From Hydrogenophilales bacterium (GTDB lineage Bacteria > Pseudomonadota > Gammaproteobacteria > Burkholderiales > Thiobacillaceae), in contig JADJCP010000004.1 in assembly GCA_016703155.1 (NCBI GenBank), positions 124,001-188,000 of the forward strand: 64,000 nt of DNA. The letters run 5' to 3'. The notes below the pieces were generated by a model. The model was not told the origin of the DNA and made no database searches. It saw only the letters and a program-made list of their open reading frames with translations. The translations under genes were made by a program, and so were the position numbers. This document shows positions 43,908 through 52,341 of the stretch, piece by piece (within the stretch, counting starts at the first letter, position 1; every line of letters begins with the position of its first letter).

Positions 43908-44462
43908 TCAGGGCCGGTTGGCCGTGCCGGGCGGGTCGAGCCGGGGCGGACCGGCCTCGCTGCGCTTGATGACGCGCGTCAGCAAGCCATGGTTTGCCGA
44001 GCCCGGTGCATCGATATAGAGCTGGAGTGCCTGACGTGCATCGAGCGCGGCGGTATAGCACGTCGGCTGCGCCGACATCGCCTGGTGCAGGACGCACAGC
44101 CTCGGCCCTTCGATGCGCCAATAGTCGCCCGGCACGGCTACAGGTTCGCCATAGACCCAGTTATGACCCCGGATGAATTGACCGTCCTGGCGGAAATAGT
44201 CGTAGGTCCGGTAAGGGCCTTGGGTGCCGTTGGGAAACTGAGGAAACTCCGAAATCCAGGTGCGCTCGACGAGGTGGCGCCGCAGGGCATCGTCGGCGAG
44301 GCCGCTGCCACGGGAAGTTTGTGCCGTCGCTGAACGCATGGCTTCGGTCGCCGCGGCGTTGCGCTTCTCGGCCTGGCGCAGTGAATACTGACCGTCGCCG
44401 CCCGGGTAGCAGCCGGCCAGAGTGATAGCGATGCAGGCACTGACGATCCAGCGTATCGGCAT
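43908..44462 (-). CDS. Lipoprotein of unknown function
   Basis: Predicted lipoprotein of 184 residues with lipobox LAGC (mature Cys near 18). The start at 44462 has GAGGAG 8 nt upstream; the frame is open upstream but unsupported. The mature part contains WISEFPQFPNGTQGPYRTYD and a paired-cysteine stretch (RLCVLHQAMSAQPTCYTAAL) that may form a disulphide. I recognise no family. It is 33 bp upstream of prmC and 28 bp downstream of the TRIC-like gene. Confidence 0.7.
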   Translation of the reverse strand: MPIRWIVSACIAITLAGCYPGGDGQYSLRQAEKRNAAATEAMRSATAQTSRGSGLADDALRRHLVERTWISEFPQFPNGTQGPYRTYDYFRQDGQFIRGHNWVYGEPVAVPGDYWRIEGPRLCVLHQAMSAQPTCYTAALDARQALQLYIDAPGSANHGLLTRVIKRSEAGPPRLDPPGTANRP

Positions 44463-44490
44463 AGAGGGCTCTCCTCGTGAATTGAAGTGA

Positions 44491-45123
44491 TTATCGGCTG
44501 GAACGCGATTGAAACGTCGGCAAGCGTACCTGATAGCGTATCGCCACCAGGCGGATGCCGAAGACCACCAGACCACCGAGCAGCATGGCAGCGGCCTCGC
44601 CGCTGCCCAGGGCGAGGATGCCGATGCAGGCCAGGGCGCCGCACCAGGAGGCCGTCGCATAGAGGGTGCCGGGGCGCATCACCAGCGGCACTTCGTTGAC
44701 CAGGACATCGCGCGCCACGCCGCCGAACACGCCGGTAATGACGCCCATCAGCGACGCCGCCAGCCAGGGCGTATCGAGTGCCAGCGCGGCCTGGGTGCCG
44801 ACCACGGTGAACAGGGCCAGGCCGACGGCGTCCGGAATGATGAAACCGCCGGTCGGCACCCGCATGCGCCGAGCCACGACGAAGGTCGCGGCGACCGAAA
44901 GCAGGCCGCAGACCAGATAGGTGGCGTCGGTCAGCCAGAACACCTGGCGGTCGAGCAGGACATCGCGCAGCGTGCCGCCGCCCAGGCTGGCGGCCAGGCC
45001 GACGATGAGCGCGCCGATCAGGTCCATGCCCTTGTCCTCGGTTTCCAGGACGGCGGTGATGGCGTTGGCGGCGACGGCGGCCATGCCGACCCAGTAGACC
45101 AGTTCGGCCGGATGTAGCGTCAT
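44491..45123 (-). CDS. TRIC-type/UPF0126 (YadS-like) membrane protein
   Basis: Predicted seven-helix inner-membrane protein of 210 residues built of two homologous halves, each with the glycine-rich signature: ALIVGLAASLGGGTLRDVLL (about 36-55) and MGVITGVFGGVARDVLVNEV (about 121-140). Bacterial TRIC homologues conduct potassium or sodium; some UPF0126 relatives are proposed glycine importers. The ATG at 45123 starts MTLHPAELVYWVG, the usual length; the frame is open upstream. Confidence 0.88.
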   Translation of the reverse strand: MTLHPAELVYWVGMAAVAANAITAVLETEDKGMDLIGALIVGLAASLGGGTLRDVLLDRQVFWLTDATYLVCGLLSVAATFVVARRMRVPTGGFIIPDAVGLALFTVVGTQAALALDTPWLAASLMGVITGVFGGVARDVLVNEVPLVMRPGTLYATASWCGALACIGILALGSGEAAAMLLGGLVVFGIRLVAIRYQVRLPTFQSRSSR

Positions 45124-45267
45124 ACCGCCGCCCTGGTCAACGTTCGTGGCGCTCGATGCATGGTTTTCCCCCGGAATCTGATTGCACAGCTGGCTGGAGC
45201 CGACTTGATAGCCGGCCAACCGCGACCGCGTCAAGTCCAGCGGAGTCGGAGCGGCGTGCCGTGCCGC

Positions 45268-46353
45268 TCAGGCCGCATCCCCGGATAGCGCGGCGAGTTG
45301 TTCCGCCTGCTGCTCGTTGGTCAGGGCCATGACGATGTCGTCGAGGTCGCCGTCCATGATGGCATCGATCTTGTACAGGGTGAGATTGATGCGGTGGTCG
45401 GTCACCCGGCCCTGCGGGAAGTTGTAGGTGCGAATCCGGTCGGAACGGTCGCCGCTGCCGATCAGCGACTTGCGCGTGCTCGCCTCCTTGGCATGGGCGG
45501 CGCGTTCCTGGGCGTCCTTCAGGCGCGCCGCCAGGACTTGCAAGGCCTGGGCCTTGTTCTGGTGCTGCGAGCGGCCATCCTGGCATTCCACCACCAGGCC
45601 GCTGGGCAGATGGGTGATGCGCACCGCCGAGTCGGTCTTGTTGATGTGCTGGCCGCCGGCGCCGGAGGCGCGGAAGGTGTCGATGCGCAGATCGGCCGGA
45701 TTGATGTCGATCTCTTCGAGTTCGTCAGCCTCGGGCATGACGGCGACGGTACAGGCCGAGGTGTGGATGCGCCCCTGCGATTCGGTTTCCGGGACGCGCT
45801 GGACACGGTGGCCGCCGGATTCGAACTTCAGCCTGGAGTAGGCGCCGGTGCCGACCACCCGGCAGATGATCTCCTTGTAGCCGCCAACCTCGCCCTCGTT
45901 CAGGGAGATGACCTCGACTTTCCAGCGTTGCCGCTCGGCGAAGCGGCTGTACATGCGGAACAGGTCGCCGGCGAACAGCGCCGATTCGTTGCCGCCGGTG
46001 CCGGCGCGGATCTCCAGGAACAGGTTGCGCGCGTCGTTCGGATCCTTGGGCAGCAGCAGGATCTGCAGTTCGCTTTCCAGTTCGGCGAGCCGGGCGTTGC
46101 CGGCGTCGAGCTCGGCCTCGGCGAGTTCCTTCATCTCCGGGTCGGCGAGCATCGCGCGCGCTTCGGCGAGGTCAACTCCGGTACGCCGGTAGTCGCGGTA
46201 GCGCGCCACCACCGGCTCGATTTCGCTGTGCTCCCGATTCAGTTTGCGGTACTGGGCGATGTCGGCGGTCGCCTCGGGGCTGGCCAGCAGGCGGCTGATT
46301 TCTTCCAGGCGCTGGTCGAGCTGGTCGAGTTTGGCGAGCAGTGAGGGTTTCAT
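45268..46353 (-). CDS. prfA: Peptide chain release factor 1
   Basis: Ribosome release factor recognising UAA and UAG. It has 361 residues. The universal GGQ motif is in ASGAGGQHINKTDSAVRITH (about 228-247), the RF1 anticodon-like region is in PETESQGRIHTSACTVA (about 186-202), and RAGTGGNESALFAGDLFRM lies at about 113-131. It is downstream of hemA, a classical pairing in proteobacteria, with a REP-like palindrome between the two. Confidence 0.97.
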   Translation of the reverse strand: MKPSLLAKLDQLDQRLEEISRLLASPEATADIAQYRKLNREHSEIEPVVARYRDYRRTGVDLAEARAMLADPEMKELAEAELDAGNARLAELESELQILLLPKDPNDARNLFLEIRAGTGGNESALFAGDLFRMYSRFAERQRWKVEVISLNEGEVGGYKEIICRVVGTGAYSRLKFESGGHRVQRVPETESQGRIHTSACTVAVMPEADELEEIDINPADLRIDTFRASGAGGQHINKTDSAVRITHLPSGLVVECQDGRSQHQNKAQALQVLAARLKDAQERAAHAKEASTRKSLIGSGDRSDRIRTYNFPQGRVTDHRINLTLYKIDAIMDGDLDDIVMALTNEQQAEQLAALSGDAA

Positions 46354-46368
46354 GTGGTGATCGTTGTC

Positions 46369-46416
46369 GGAGCCCGCTTGCGGGCGATAACCCGGGGTTC
46401 GCCCGCAAGCGGGCTC
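46369..46416. repeat. Pair of inverted REP-like palindromes between hemA and prfA
   Basis: GGAGCCCGCTTGCGGGCG (46369-46386) and its reverse-oriented copy CGCCCGCAAGCGGGCTC (46400-46416) face each other around a 13-bp spacer. The second copy directly abuts the hemA stop codon. A third copy is at 63141-63159. Such dispersed palindromes often cap mRNA 3' ends or reduce downstream expression. Confidence 0.8.
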
Positions 46417-47670
46417 TTACAGGTCGTTGTGCAGGTTGTAAAGGCGCGCGATCAGCCGGGCCAGTTCTTCACGTTCGCCGCTGGCGGCCTGGTTCATGGC
46501 GTGGCTGGGGTCGTGCAGCAGCTTGTTCAACAGGCCGTGACTCAGGGCTTCGAGCACGCCCTTGGGGTCATCGCCGCGATGCAGGGCTTTGACGGCTTTC
46601 TCCAGCTCATGGCGACGCAGACGCTCGCCATGGTCACGCAGGGCACGCACCGTCGGCACGGCGCTTCGGGCGCCGACCCAGTGCATGAATTCGTGGACGC
46701 TGGCGCTGATGATGGCCTCGGCCTGCTCGACCTTGGCGTGGCGTGCGTCGTGGCCGGCCTGCACGACCTCGCCGAGGTCGTCGACGGTATACAGGAAGGC
46801 ATCGTCGAGTTCGCCGACCTCGGCCTCGATATCGCGCGGTACGGCGAGGTCGACCATGAAGATGGGCCGGTGCTTGCGCAGCTTGAGGGCACGTTCCACC
46901 ATGCCCAGGCCGACGATGGGCAGGGGGCTGGCCGTCGAGGTGACGACGATATCGAATTCGGAGAGCAGTTCCGGCAAGGCGGTCAGGGCCGCCGCTTCGC
47001 CGCCGAAGCGGTTGGCCAGGTCCCGGGCGCGCTCGACGGTGCGGTTGACCACCATGAGGCGACGCGGATTGCGCGCCGCGAAGTGCGTCGCCACCAGTTC
47101 GATCATCTCGCCGGCGCCGACGAACAGGATGGCCTGGTCGCTGACCGAGGGGAAAATGCGCTCCGCCAGGGTGACCGCCGCCGCCGACATCGAGACGGTA
47201 TTGGCGCCGATCTCGGTGGCGGTGCGCACTTCCTTGGCCACCGAGAAGGTGCGCTGGAACAGCTTGTTGAGCATCAGCCCGAGGGTGCCGGCTTCCTTGG
47301 CCCTTTCCGCCGCCTGCTTCATCTGCCCGAGGATCTGGGTCTCGCCCAGTACCATGGAATCCAGCCCGGAGGCGACGCGGAAGGCATGCTTGACAGCTTG
47401 GTCGCCGGGCAGGGTATAGAGGTAGGGACGGACTTCGCGCGGCTTCAGGCTGTGGAACTCGGCCATCCACTCGACCATGGATTCCGGCTCGGGCGTGTTG
47501 CAATAGACTTCGGTGCGGTTGCAGGTCGACAGGATGGCCACCTCGTGCGCCAAGGCCCGGCCAGTCACATCGGACAGCGCCCGCCCGAGGATGTCGGCGG
47601 GAAACGCCACCCGCTCGCGAATGGCGACCGGGGCTGTGTGATGGTTGACGCCACAGGCGAATAACTGCAT
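46417..47670 (-). CDS. hemA: Glutamyl-tRNA reductase
   Basis: NADPH-dependent reduction of glutamyl-tRNA to glutamate-1-semialdehyde, first step of tetrapyrrole synthesis. It has 417 residues from the ATG at 47670 (MQLFACGVNHHTAPVAIRE); the frame is open 36 nt upstream. The catalytic cysteine is in ILSTCNRTEVYC (about 47-58), and SGLDSMVLGETQILGQMK and the NADP-binding FVGAGEMIEL are visible. Together with hemF upstream this region holds two heme genes in one direction. Confidence 0.97.
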   Translation of the reverse strand: MQLFACGVNHHTAPVAIRERVAFPADILGRALSDVTGRALAHEVAILSTCNRTEVYCNTPEPESMVEWMAEFHSLKPREVRPYLYTLPGDQAVKHAFRVASGLDSMVLGETQILGQMKQAAERAKEAGTLGLMLNKLFQRTFSVAKEVRTATEIGANTVSMSAAAVTLAERIFPSVSDQAILFVGAGEMIELVATHFAARNPRRLMVVNRTVERARDLANRFGGEAAALTALPELLSEFDIVVTSTASPLPIVGLGMVERALKLRKHRPIFMVDLAVPRDIEAEVGELDDAFLYTVDDLGEVVQAGHDARHAKVEQAEAIISASVHEFMHWVGARSAVPTVRALRDHGERLRRHELEKAVKALHRGDDPKGVLEALSHGLLNKLLHDPSHAMNQAASGEREELARLIARLYNLHNDL

Positions 47671-47753
47671 CCGATTGATCTTATTGCGAAATGAATGGTC
47701 GGGCATTTTAACGCGAAGCGGGCCGAATGGCGTTGGCTTCGGTCAAACACGTC

Positions 47754-50700
47754 TCATAAAAACCGGTGGCCCTCGCCGGGTGGCTCGTCCGGACGCTTGG
47801 GTGAAGGCGGTGTGGCGGTCGGCTTTGGCCGCTCCGGCCTGGTTTTTTCCCGCTTCGGCGGCGCGGCTGAAGCGGCTGGCTCCTGTGCCGCCGGCGTGTC
47901 GTTCGCCGGAGGCTTCGCATTGATCGCTTCGCCCGGCTTCGCGGGCGGCGCCTTGGGCTCCGTGCTTGGGGCCAAGCCGGGCGGTGCCGCGGGCTCGATG
48001 GGCGCAGCGGCGGGCGCGGGCTCGATCAATGTCGGTGGCGTGGGTGGCGTGGGCTCCATGGGGGGTGGTGGCGCGGCCTCGGCGGGTGGCAGTGGCTTCT
48101 TGTCCTCGGCCTCGAAAGCGGTCAATGCCTCCTCCCAGGTCGGCTCGCGCGCCGACGCCTGGCTGATCAGTGCCTGCAGGCCGGGCGCCAGAACCTTCAG
48201 CAGTTGCACCGGCAAGGCGCTGGTGAAATGGTAGTTCTCGGCGGTTTCGCCGGGGACGAAGGCGGTGACGACGCCATAGTGGCGTGCACCCAGGAAGAAG
48301 GCGAACGTCGCCACCCGGTTCATGACCTTCGATTCCAGCAGGGCGCCGCTGGACGAGAAGGTCTCGCTTCTATGGTCGCCCGTGCCGGTCTTGCCGCCGA
48401 CGACAAGTTCGCCGCCGGCACTGCTCTTGAAGACGCCCGAGATGCGCCGCGCCGTGCCTTCCTTGACGACATTGACCAGGGCTCTGCGGACGACCCTCGC
48501 CAAGGGTACGGGGATGATCCGTTCCGCTTTACCGGCCTTGTGCGCGAAGACTGTGTGATACGGCGTGTCGACGCCGAATTCAAGTCGTTGCAGGGTCGCT
48601 TCATCAAGCTTGACGCCATCGTTGAGGATGATGCCCATCAGTTCGGACAGGGCGGCGGGCCGATCCGCGGACGAGCCGATGGCCGAGGCGTAGGAAGGCA
48701 CCAGGCTGGAGAAGGGGTAACCCAGCCGGCGCCAGCGCTTATGGACTTCCTGGAAGGCCTCGATCTCCAGCAGCGACTGGATGCGATTGTCCTGGGCGTC
48801 CTTGCGCCCGGCGCTATACAGCCACTCATAGACTTCGACCCGCTCGCGCGCGGAGTTCTTGGCCAGGGCATTCCAGCCATCGTCGGGATGCTTGCGCAAC
48901 CAGGCTACGAGCCATAGCTCCAGTGGATGCACCTGGGCGATGTAGCCGCGGTCGGACAGGCTGAACTTCGTCGGCCCGTAATCGTTGTACAGGGCCAGGA
49001 AATCCTGCGCGTCATAGCTCGCCGGGTTGGCCAGACGGGACTGCATCAGCTTGGTGAAACCGGCGACATCCAGGGTCGGTTCGAGATAGCGGAACACCGC
49101 CGCCAGTCGGCGCGGGTTGGCGCTGAGGTGATTGATCAGGGCATCGGTGGCCTGATCGGGTTTCAGTCCTTTGTATTTCTTGTAGAAGCGCGCCAGGAAT
49201 TCCTGGCCTTCCTTGTCGGCGAAACGATGCAGGTAGGTGGTGCGCTCCGGGTTTTCGGCATCGCTGAGGATGCGCCCGGCGATGCTCGGCGCGCGGAACA
49301 TCAGATGCCGGACGATATCGCGCATCAAGCGGATGAAGGGCAGGTTCACCGAATGACGCGTCGCCTCCCACAAGTCCATGGTCCGACCGTTGTCTTCTTT
49401 CTTGAAATTGGCGAAGTAATGCAGGCCGCCGCCCGTGAAGAAGGCCTCGTCGGGGTTCGCGGAATAAGTCCGGCCCATGGCGGCTTCCAGCATCGGTTCC
49501 AGGCGCCGGTCCTGGGTGCCGGTCAGGTAGTTGATCGCCCAGCGCGTCAGCACGTCCCTGTCGGCGATCTTGATCTTGGCCAGTTGCGATGTACCGAGCG
49601 TGGCATATTGGTAATGCAGCTCGGTGATGAGATTGAGGTAGGTGATCAGGGTGCGCAGCTTCGCGGAGGAGCCCATGTCCAGCTTGGCGCCCTGATTCAG
49701 GTCGAAGGGCTGATCCAGGTTGTCCGCCTGGACACGAAGCAGCGCGCCCTTGTCCGAAAGTTCGTGGAGGGTGAAGCTGTACAGGACTTTGGACAAGTCA
49801 TTGCCGGGCGAGAGCAGGTGCTCGCCGAACAAGCCCGAGGCGCTCACGAAAGCCGGATCGCTCATCCGCCGCAAGGCCGTGCTCACCGCCTGCTGGGCTG
49901 GCGCATGCAGGGTGCTGCGCACGGTCAGGTCGAATCGGTCCAGGTCGTAGAGCAAAGGCACGCCGATCAGTTCGCCGACTTCCACGCGCAACGCCGAGGC
50001 CACCTTGTTACGTGCCGGTGGCGGGCTGCTCTGGGTGTTTTTGGCGCGGTTACGGAAGACGATGACTTGCTTGATCGCCAGATCGCGGAATTCCGGGGTG
50101 ATGACCCCGGCGCTCGCCAGCAGGCGCAGATGGATGTCGGCCTGCGCATTCAGATGCTTGCGGCCGGTCAGCAAGTACCAGGATGGCTTGCGCTGCGAGA
50201 TCAGCAAGCCGAGGACGTGCTTGTAGGCACTGGCCGACTCGGGGCTGGGTTTGGGCAGGCGCAGCAGCCGGTTCACTTCGTCGAAATCCAGACCGAACCA
50301 GGCTTGCAGGGCGTCGCCCAGACCGTGCACCTCGCCGAATCCGGGCGCGGCGGAGAGGGGCACGCTGTTCAGATAGTCCAGGACGATATGCCGGCGCGTT
50401 GCCCGGGTGTCCGAGCCATCCAGATAGGCGCGTACCGAGGCCGAGGCCATCTGGGTGAATTTATCGCCGGCGGTCATGGTCAGGCCATCCGGCGAATGAC
50501 GATATTTCTCGATCTGCGTCGCCAGGGTCGAGCCGCCGGGGACGTTGCGGTTCGGACTGACGACCTTGATCGCCTTTTCCAGCAGGGCCTGGGCCAGACG
50601 ATCCCATTCCACGGCGGGGTTGCGTTGCGGGTGGTTGGGGTCGAGCAGCTCGCGGTTCTCGATGAACAGCAGGGTATTCGCAACCAGCGGCGGGATGGCT

Positions 50701-51149
50701 GAGAAATCAGCATAGCCGTGGCTTGGGGAGCGGGCCGTGAAAAACGGCGTGCCGGCGCAGTCGAGCAGTTGCAGACCGGCGCTGTTTTTTTCCCGATAGG
50801 GCAGGAACAGTCCCAGATCGGCCAGTTTGACCATTTCCGGCGCGAGGCGTGCCTGCCGGATGATTTCGTATTGGTTCTGCAGCAGGCGGCCGGTGATGTC
50901 CGGCAGCCGGGCGTAGCCGAGGCGGATGTCGTGCGGCCCGGACTCGGGAAAGCGGATGCTGTCGCTGGGCCCGGGCTGGCTGGTGTAGATCAGGCGCTTG
51001 CCATAGGCGGCCAGCAGCATGGCCTGGAAAGGCGAGGCGATCAGTTCATAGGCGGCGATGATCGCGGCGACCAGAATGGCCAGTGCAGGCAGCATCCAGG
51101 GCCAGAGACGCCGCCGACGCTTGGCCGGTTCGGCTTCAGGCAATGTCAT
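47754..51149 (-). CDS. Large class A penicillin-binding protein (PBP1-like), divergent
   Basis: Bifunctional peptidoglycan polymerase/cross-linker of 1131 residues. A cytoplasmic KRRRR stretch and one membrane helix (MLPALAILVAAIIAAYELI, about 19-37) are followed by a GT51 domain with divergent motifs: ENRELL where EDxxF is usual (the catalytic glutamate kept) and GGSTLATQIEKY in place of GGSTITQQ. The transpeptidase domain has SSAK as the likely SxxK and an intact KTGTGDH. The last roughly 110 residues are Pro/Ala-rich. It overlaps the end of hemF by 14 nt. Confidence 0.85.
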   Translation of the reverse strand: MTLPEAEPAKRRRRLWPWMLPALAILVAAIIAAYELIASPFQAMLLAAYGKRLIYTSQPGPSDSIRFPESGPHDIRLGYARLPDITGRLLQNQYEIIRQARLAPEMVKLADLGLFLPYREKNSAGLQLLDCAGTPFFTARSPSHGYADFSAIPPLVANTLLFIENRELLDPNHPQRNPAVEWDRLAQALLEKAIKVVSPNRNVPGGSTLATQIEKYRHSPDGLTMTAGDKFTQMASASVRAYLDGSDTRATRRHIVLDYLNSVPLSAAPGFGEVHGLGDALQAWFGLDFDEVNRLLRLPKPSPESASAYKHVLGLLISQRKPSWYLLTGRKHLNAQADIHLRLLASAGVITPEFRDLAIKQVIVFRNRAKNTQSSPPPARNKVASALRVEVGELIGVPLLYDLDRFDLTVRSTLHAPAQQAVSTALRRMSDPAFVSASGLFGEHLLSPGNDLSKVLYSFTLHELSDKGALLRVQADNLDQPFDLNQGAKLDMGSSAKLRTLITYLNLITELHYQYATLGTSQLAKIKIADRDVLTRWAINYLTGTQDRRLEPMLEAAMGRTYSANPDEAFFTGGGLHYFANFKKEDNGRTMDLWEATRHSVNLPFIRLMRDIVRHLMFRAPSIAGRILSDAENPERTTYLHRFADKEGQEFLARFYKKYKGLKPDQATDALINHLSANPRRLAAVFRYLEPTLDVAGFTKLMQSRLANPASYDAQDFLALYNDYGPTKFSLSDRGYIAQVHPLELWLVAWLRKHPDDGWNALAKNSARERVEVYEWLYSAGRKDAQDNRIQSLLEIEAFQEVHKRWRRLGYPFSSLVPSYASAIGSSADRPAALSELMGIILNDGVKLDEATLQRLEFGVDTPYHTVFAHKAGKAERIIPVPLARVVRRALVNVVKEGTARRISGVFKSSAGGELVVGGKTGTGDHRSETFSSSGALLESKVMNRVATFAFFLGARHYGVVTAFVPGETAENYHFTSALPVQLLKVLAPGLQALISQASAREPTWEEALTAFEAEDKKPLPPAEAAPPPPMEPTPPTPPTLIEPAPAAAPIEPAAPPGLAPSTEPKAPPAKPGEAINAKPPANDTPAAQEPAASAAPPKREKTRPERPKPTATPPSPKRPDEPPGEGHRFL

Positions 51150-52095
51150 TCAACCAATCTCGGGGGCGCAGAAAATCGCTGTACAGTTTGGCTTCGGCAC
51201 TGCCTGGCTCGGGCTGCCAGTCATAGCGCCACTTGACGATGGGCGGCAGCGACATGAGGATCGACTCGGTGCGCCCGCCGGATTGCAGGCCGAACAGGGT
51301 ACCCCGGTCCCAGACCAGATTGAACTCGACATAGCGGCCGCGCCGGTAGGCCTGAAAATCGCGTTCGTGCTCGCCGTAGGGCGTTTCGGCGCGCCGTTCC
51401 AGGAGCGGTACGTAGGCCGGCAGGAAATGGTCGCCGACGCTCTCGATCAGGTTGAAACAGTGCTCGAAGGCATCGGTGCCTGGCGCCGATGCCTTCCCCT
51501 CGCCCCCGCTTGCGGGGGAGGGGAGAGAAGACAAGTCGTCGAAGAAGATGCCGCCGATGCCGCGCGGCTCGTTGCGATGCTTCAGGAAGAAATACTCGTC
51601 GCACCATTTCTTGTAGCGCGGGTAATAGTCGTCGCCGAAATTGCGCAGTGAACGGTGGCACATGTCATGGAAGTGGCGCGCGTCCTCTTCAAAGCCATAG
51701 TAGGGCGTCAGGTCCATGCCGCCGCCGAACCACCAGACCGGCGCTTCGCCTTCTTTCTCGGCGACGAAGAAACGTACGTTCATGTGGCTGGTGGGCGCGT
51801 AGGGATTGCGCGGGTGCATGACCAGGGAGACGCCCATGGCCTGCCAGTGCCGGCCGGCCAGTTCCGGGCGATGCGCGGTCGCGGAGGGTGGCAGCTTGTC
51901 GCCCATGACGTGCGAGAAATTGACGCCGCCACGTTCCAGGACATTACCTTCCTCGATCAGCCGGGTGAGGCCGCCGCCGCCCTGTGGGCGCTGCCATTCA
52001 TCCTTGCGGAAGGGTTTGCCATCGACCTGTTCCAGGCGTTCGACGATGAGCGCCTGTAATTCCAGCAGGAATTCCTTCACCTGATTGGTATGCAT
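51136..52095 (-). CDS. hemF: Coproporphyrinogen III oxidase, oxygen-dependent, with 20-residue insert
   Basis: Converts coproporphyrinogen III to protoporphyrinogen IX using oxygen. It has 319 residues. Family motifs WFGGGMDLTPYYGFEEDARHF and ARGIGGIFFDDL-type sequence are visible. After FFDDL an insert of about 20 residues (51472-51531, reading SSLPSPASGGEGKASAPGTD) interrupts the usual direct run into the AFEHCFNLIESVGD segment. It is encoded by a DNA palindrome that keeps the frame. The conserved C-terminus EYNLVWDRGT-like segment (VEFNLVWDRGTLFGL) is intact, so activity is plausible. Confidence 0.94.
   Translation of the reverse strand: MHTNQVKEFLLELQALIVERLEQVDGKPFRKDEWQRPQGGGGLTRLIEEGNVLERGGVNFSHVMGDKLPPSATAHRPELAGRHWQAMGVSLVMHPRNPYAPTSHMNVRFFVAEKEGEAPVWWFGGGMDLTPYYGFEEDARHFHDMCHRSLRNFGDDYYPRYKKWCDEYFFLKHRNEPRGIGGIFFDDLSSLPSPASGGEGKASAPGTDAFEHCFNLIESVGDHFLPAYVPLLERRAETPYGEHERDFQAYRRGRYVEFNLVWDRGTLFGLQSGGRTESILMSLPPIVKWRYDWQPEPGSAEAKLYSDFLRPRDWLNDIA
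51496..51525. repeat. GC-rich palindrome inside hemF
   Basis: Plus-strand CCCCTCGCCCCCGCT meets TGCGGGGGAGGGG in a near-perfect inverted repeat centred near 51510. The core CCCGCTTGCGGG is shared with the REP-like palindromes at 46369 and 63141. It lies in the middle of the hemF coding sequence and accounts for the extra residues in that protein. Confidence 0.8.
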
Positions 52096-52257
52096 AGTCC
52101 CTGGGGGTTTTTCGCGTTGCGCGACATTCTACCGCAGGCCGCGTCAAGCTAGGGGGCGCGCCGCGTCTGCGACAATTTGCCACATTCCGCGAGTGGATAT
52201 CCGAGGCTACCATCCGCACTGCTTCCGACACGGGTCTTCAGGGATTCGGTCTTTTAC

Positions 52258-52280
52258 ATGCCCCTTCGGGGGCATTTTCT
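52258..52280 (+). terminator. Intrinsic terminator in the leader of the copper receptor gene
   Basis: Stem ATGCCCC / GGGGCAT with a TTCG tetraloop followed by TTTTCT, a strong rho-independent terminator reading on the plus strand. No plus-strand gene lies between the divergent hemF start (52095) and this point. It therefore sits in the 5' leader, about 60 nt before the receptor gene, or ends a short leader RNA. Confidence 0.75.
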
Positions 52281-52341
52281 TGTCGGGGCGGATGACCGTG
52301 GCGCGGCGTGCGGCACGGCAGGATCGATCAGGAGCCCAGCC

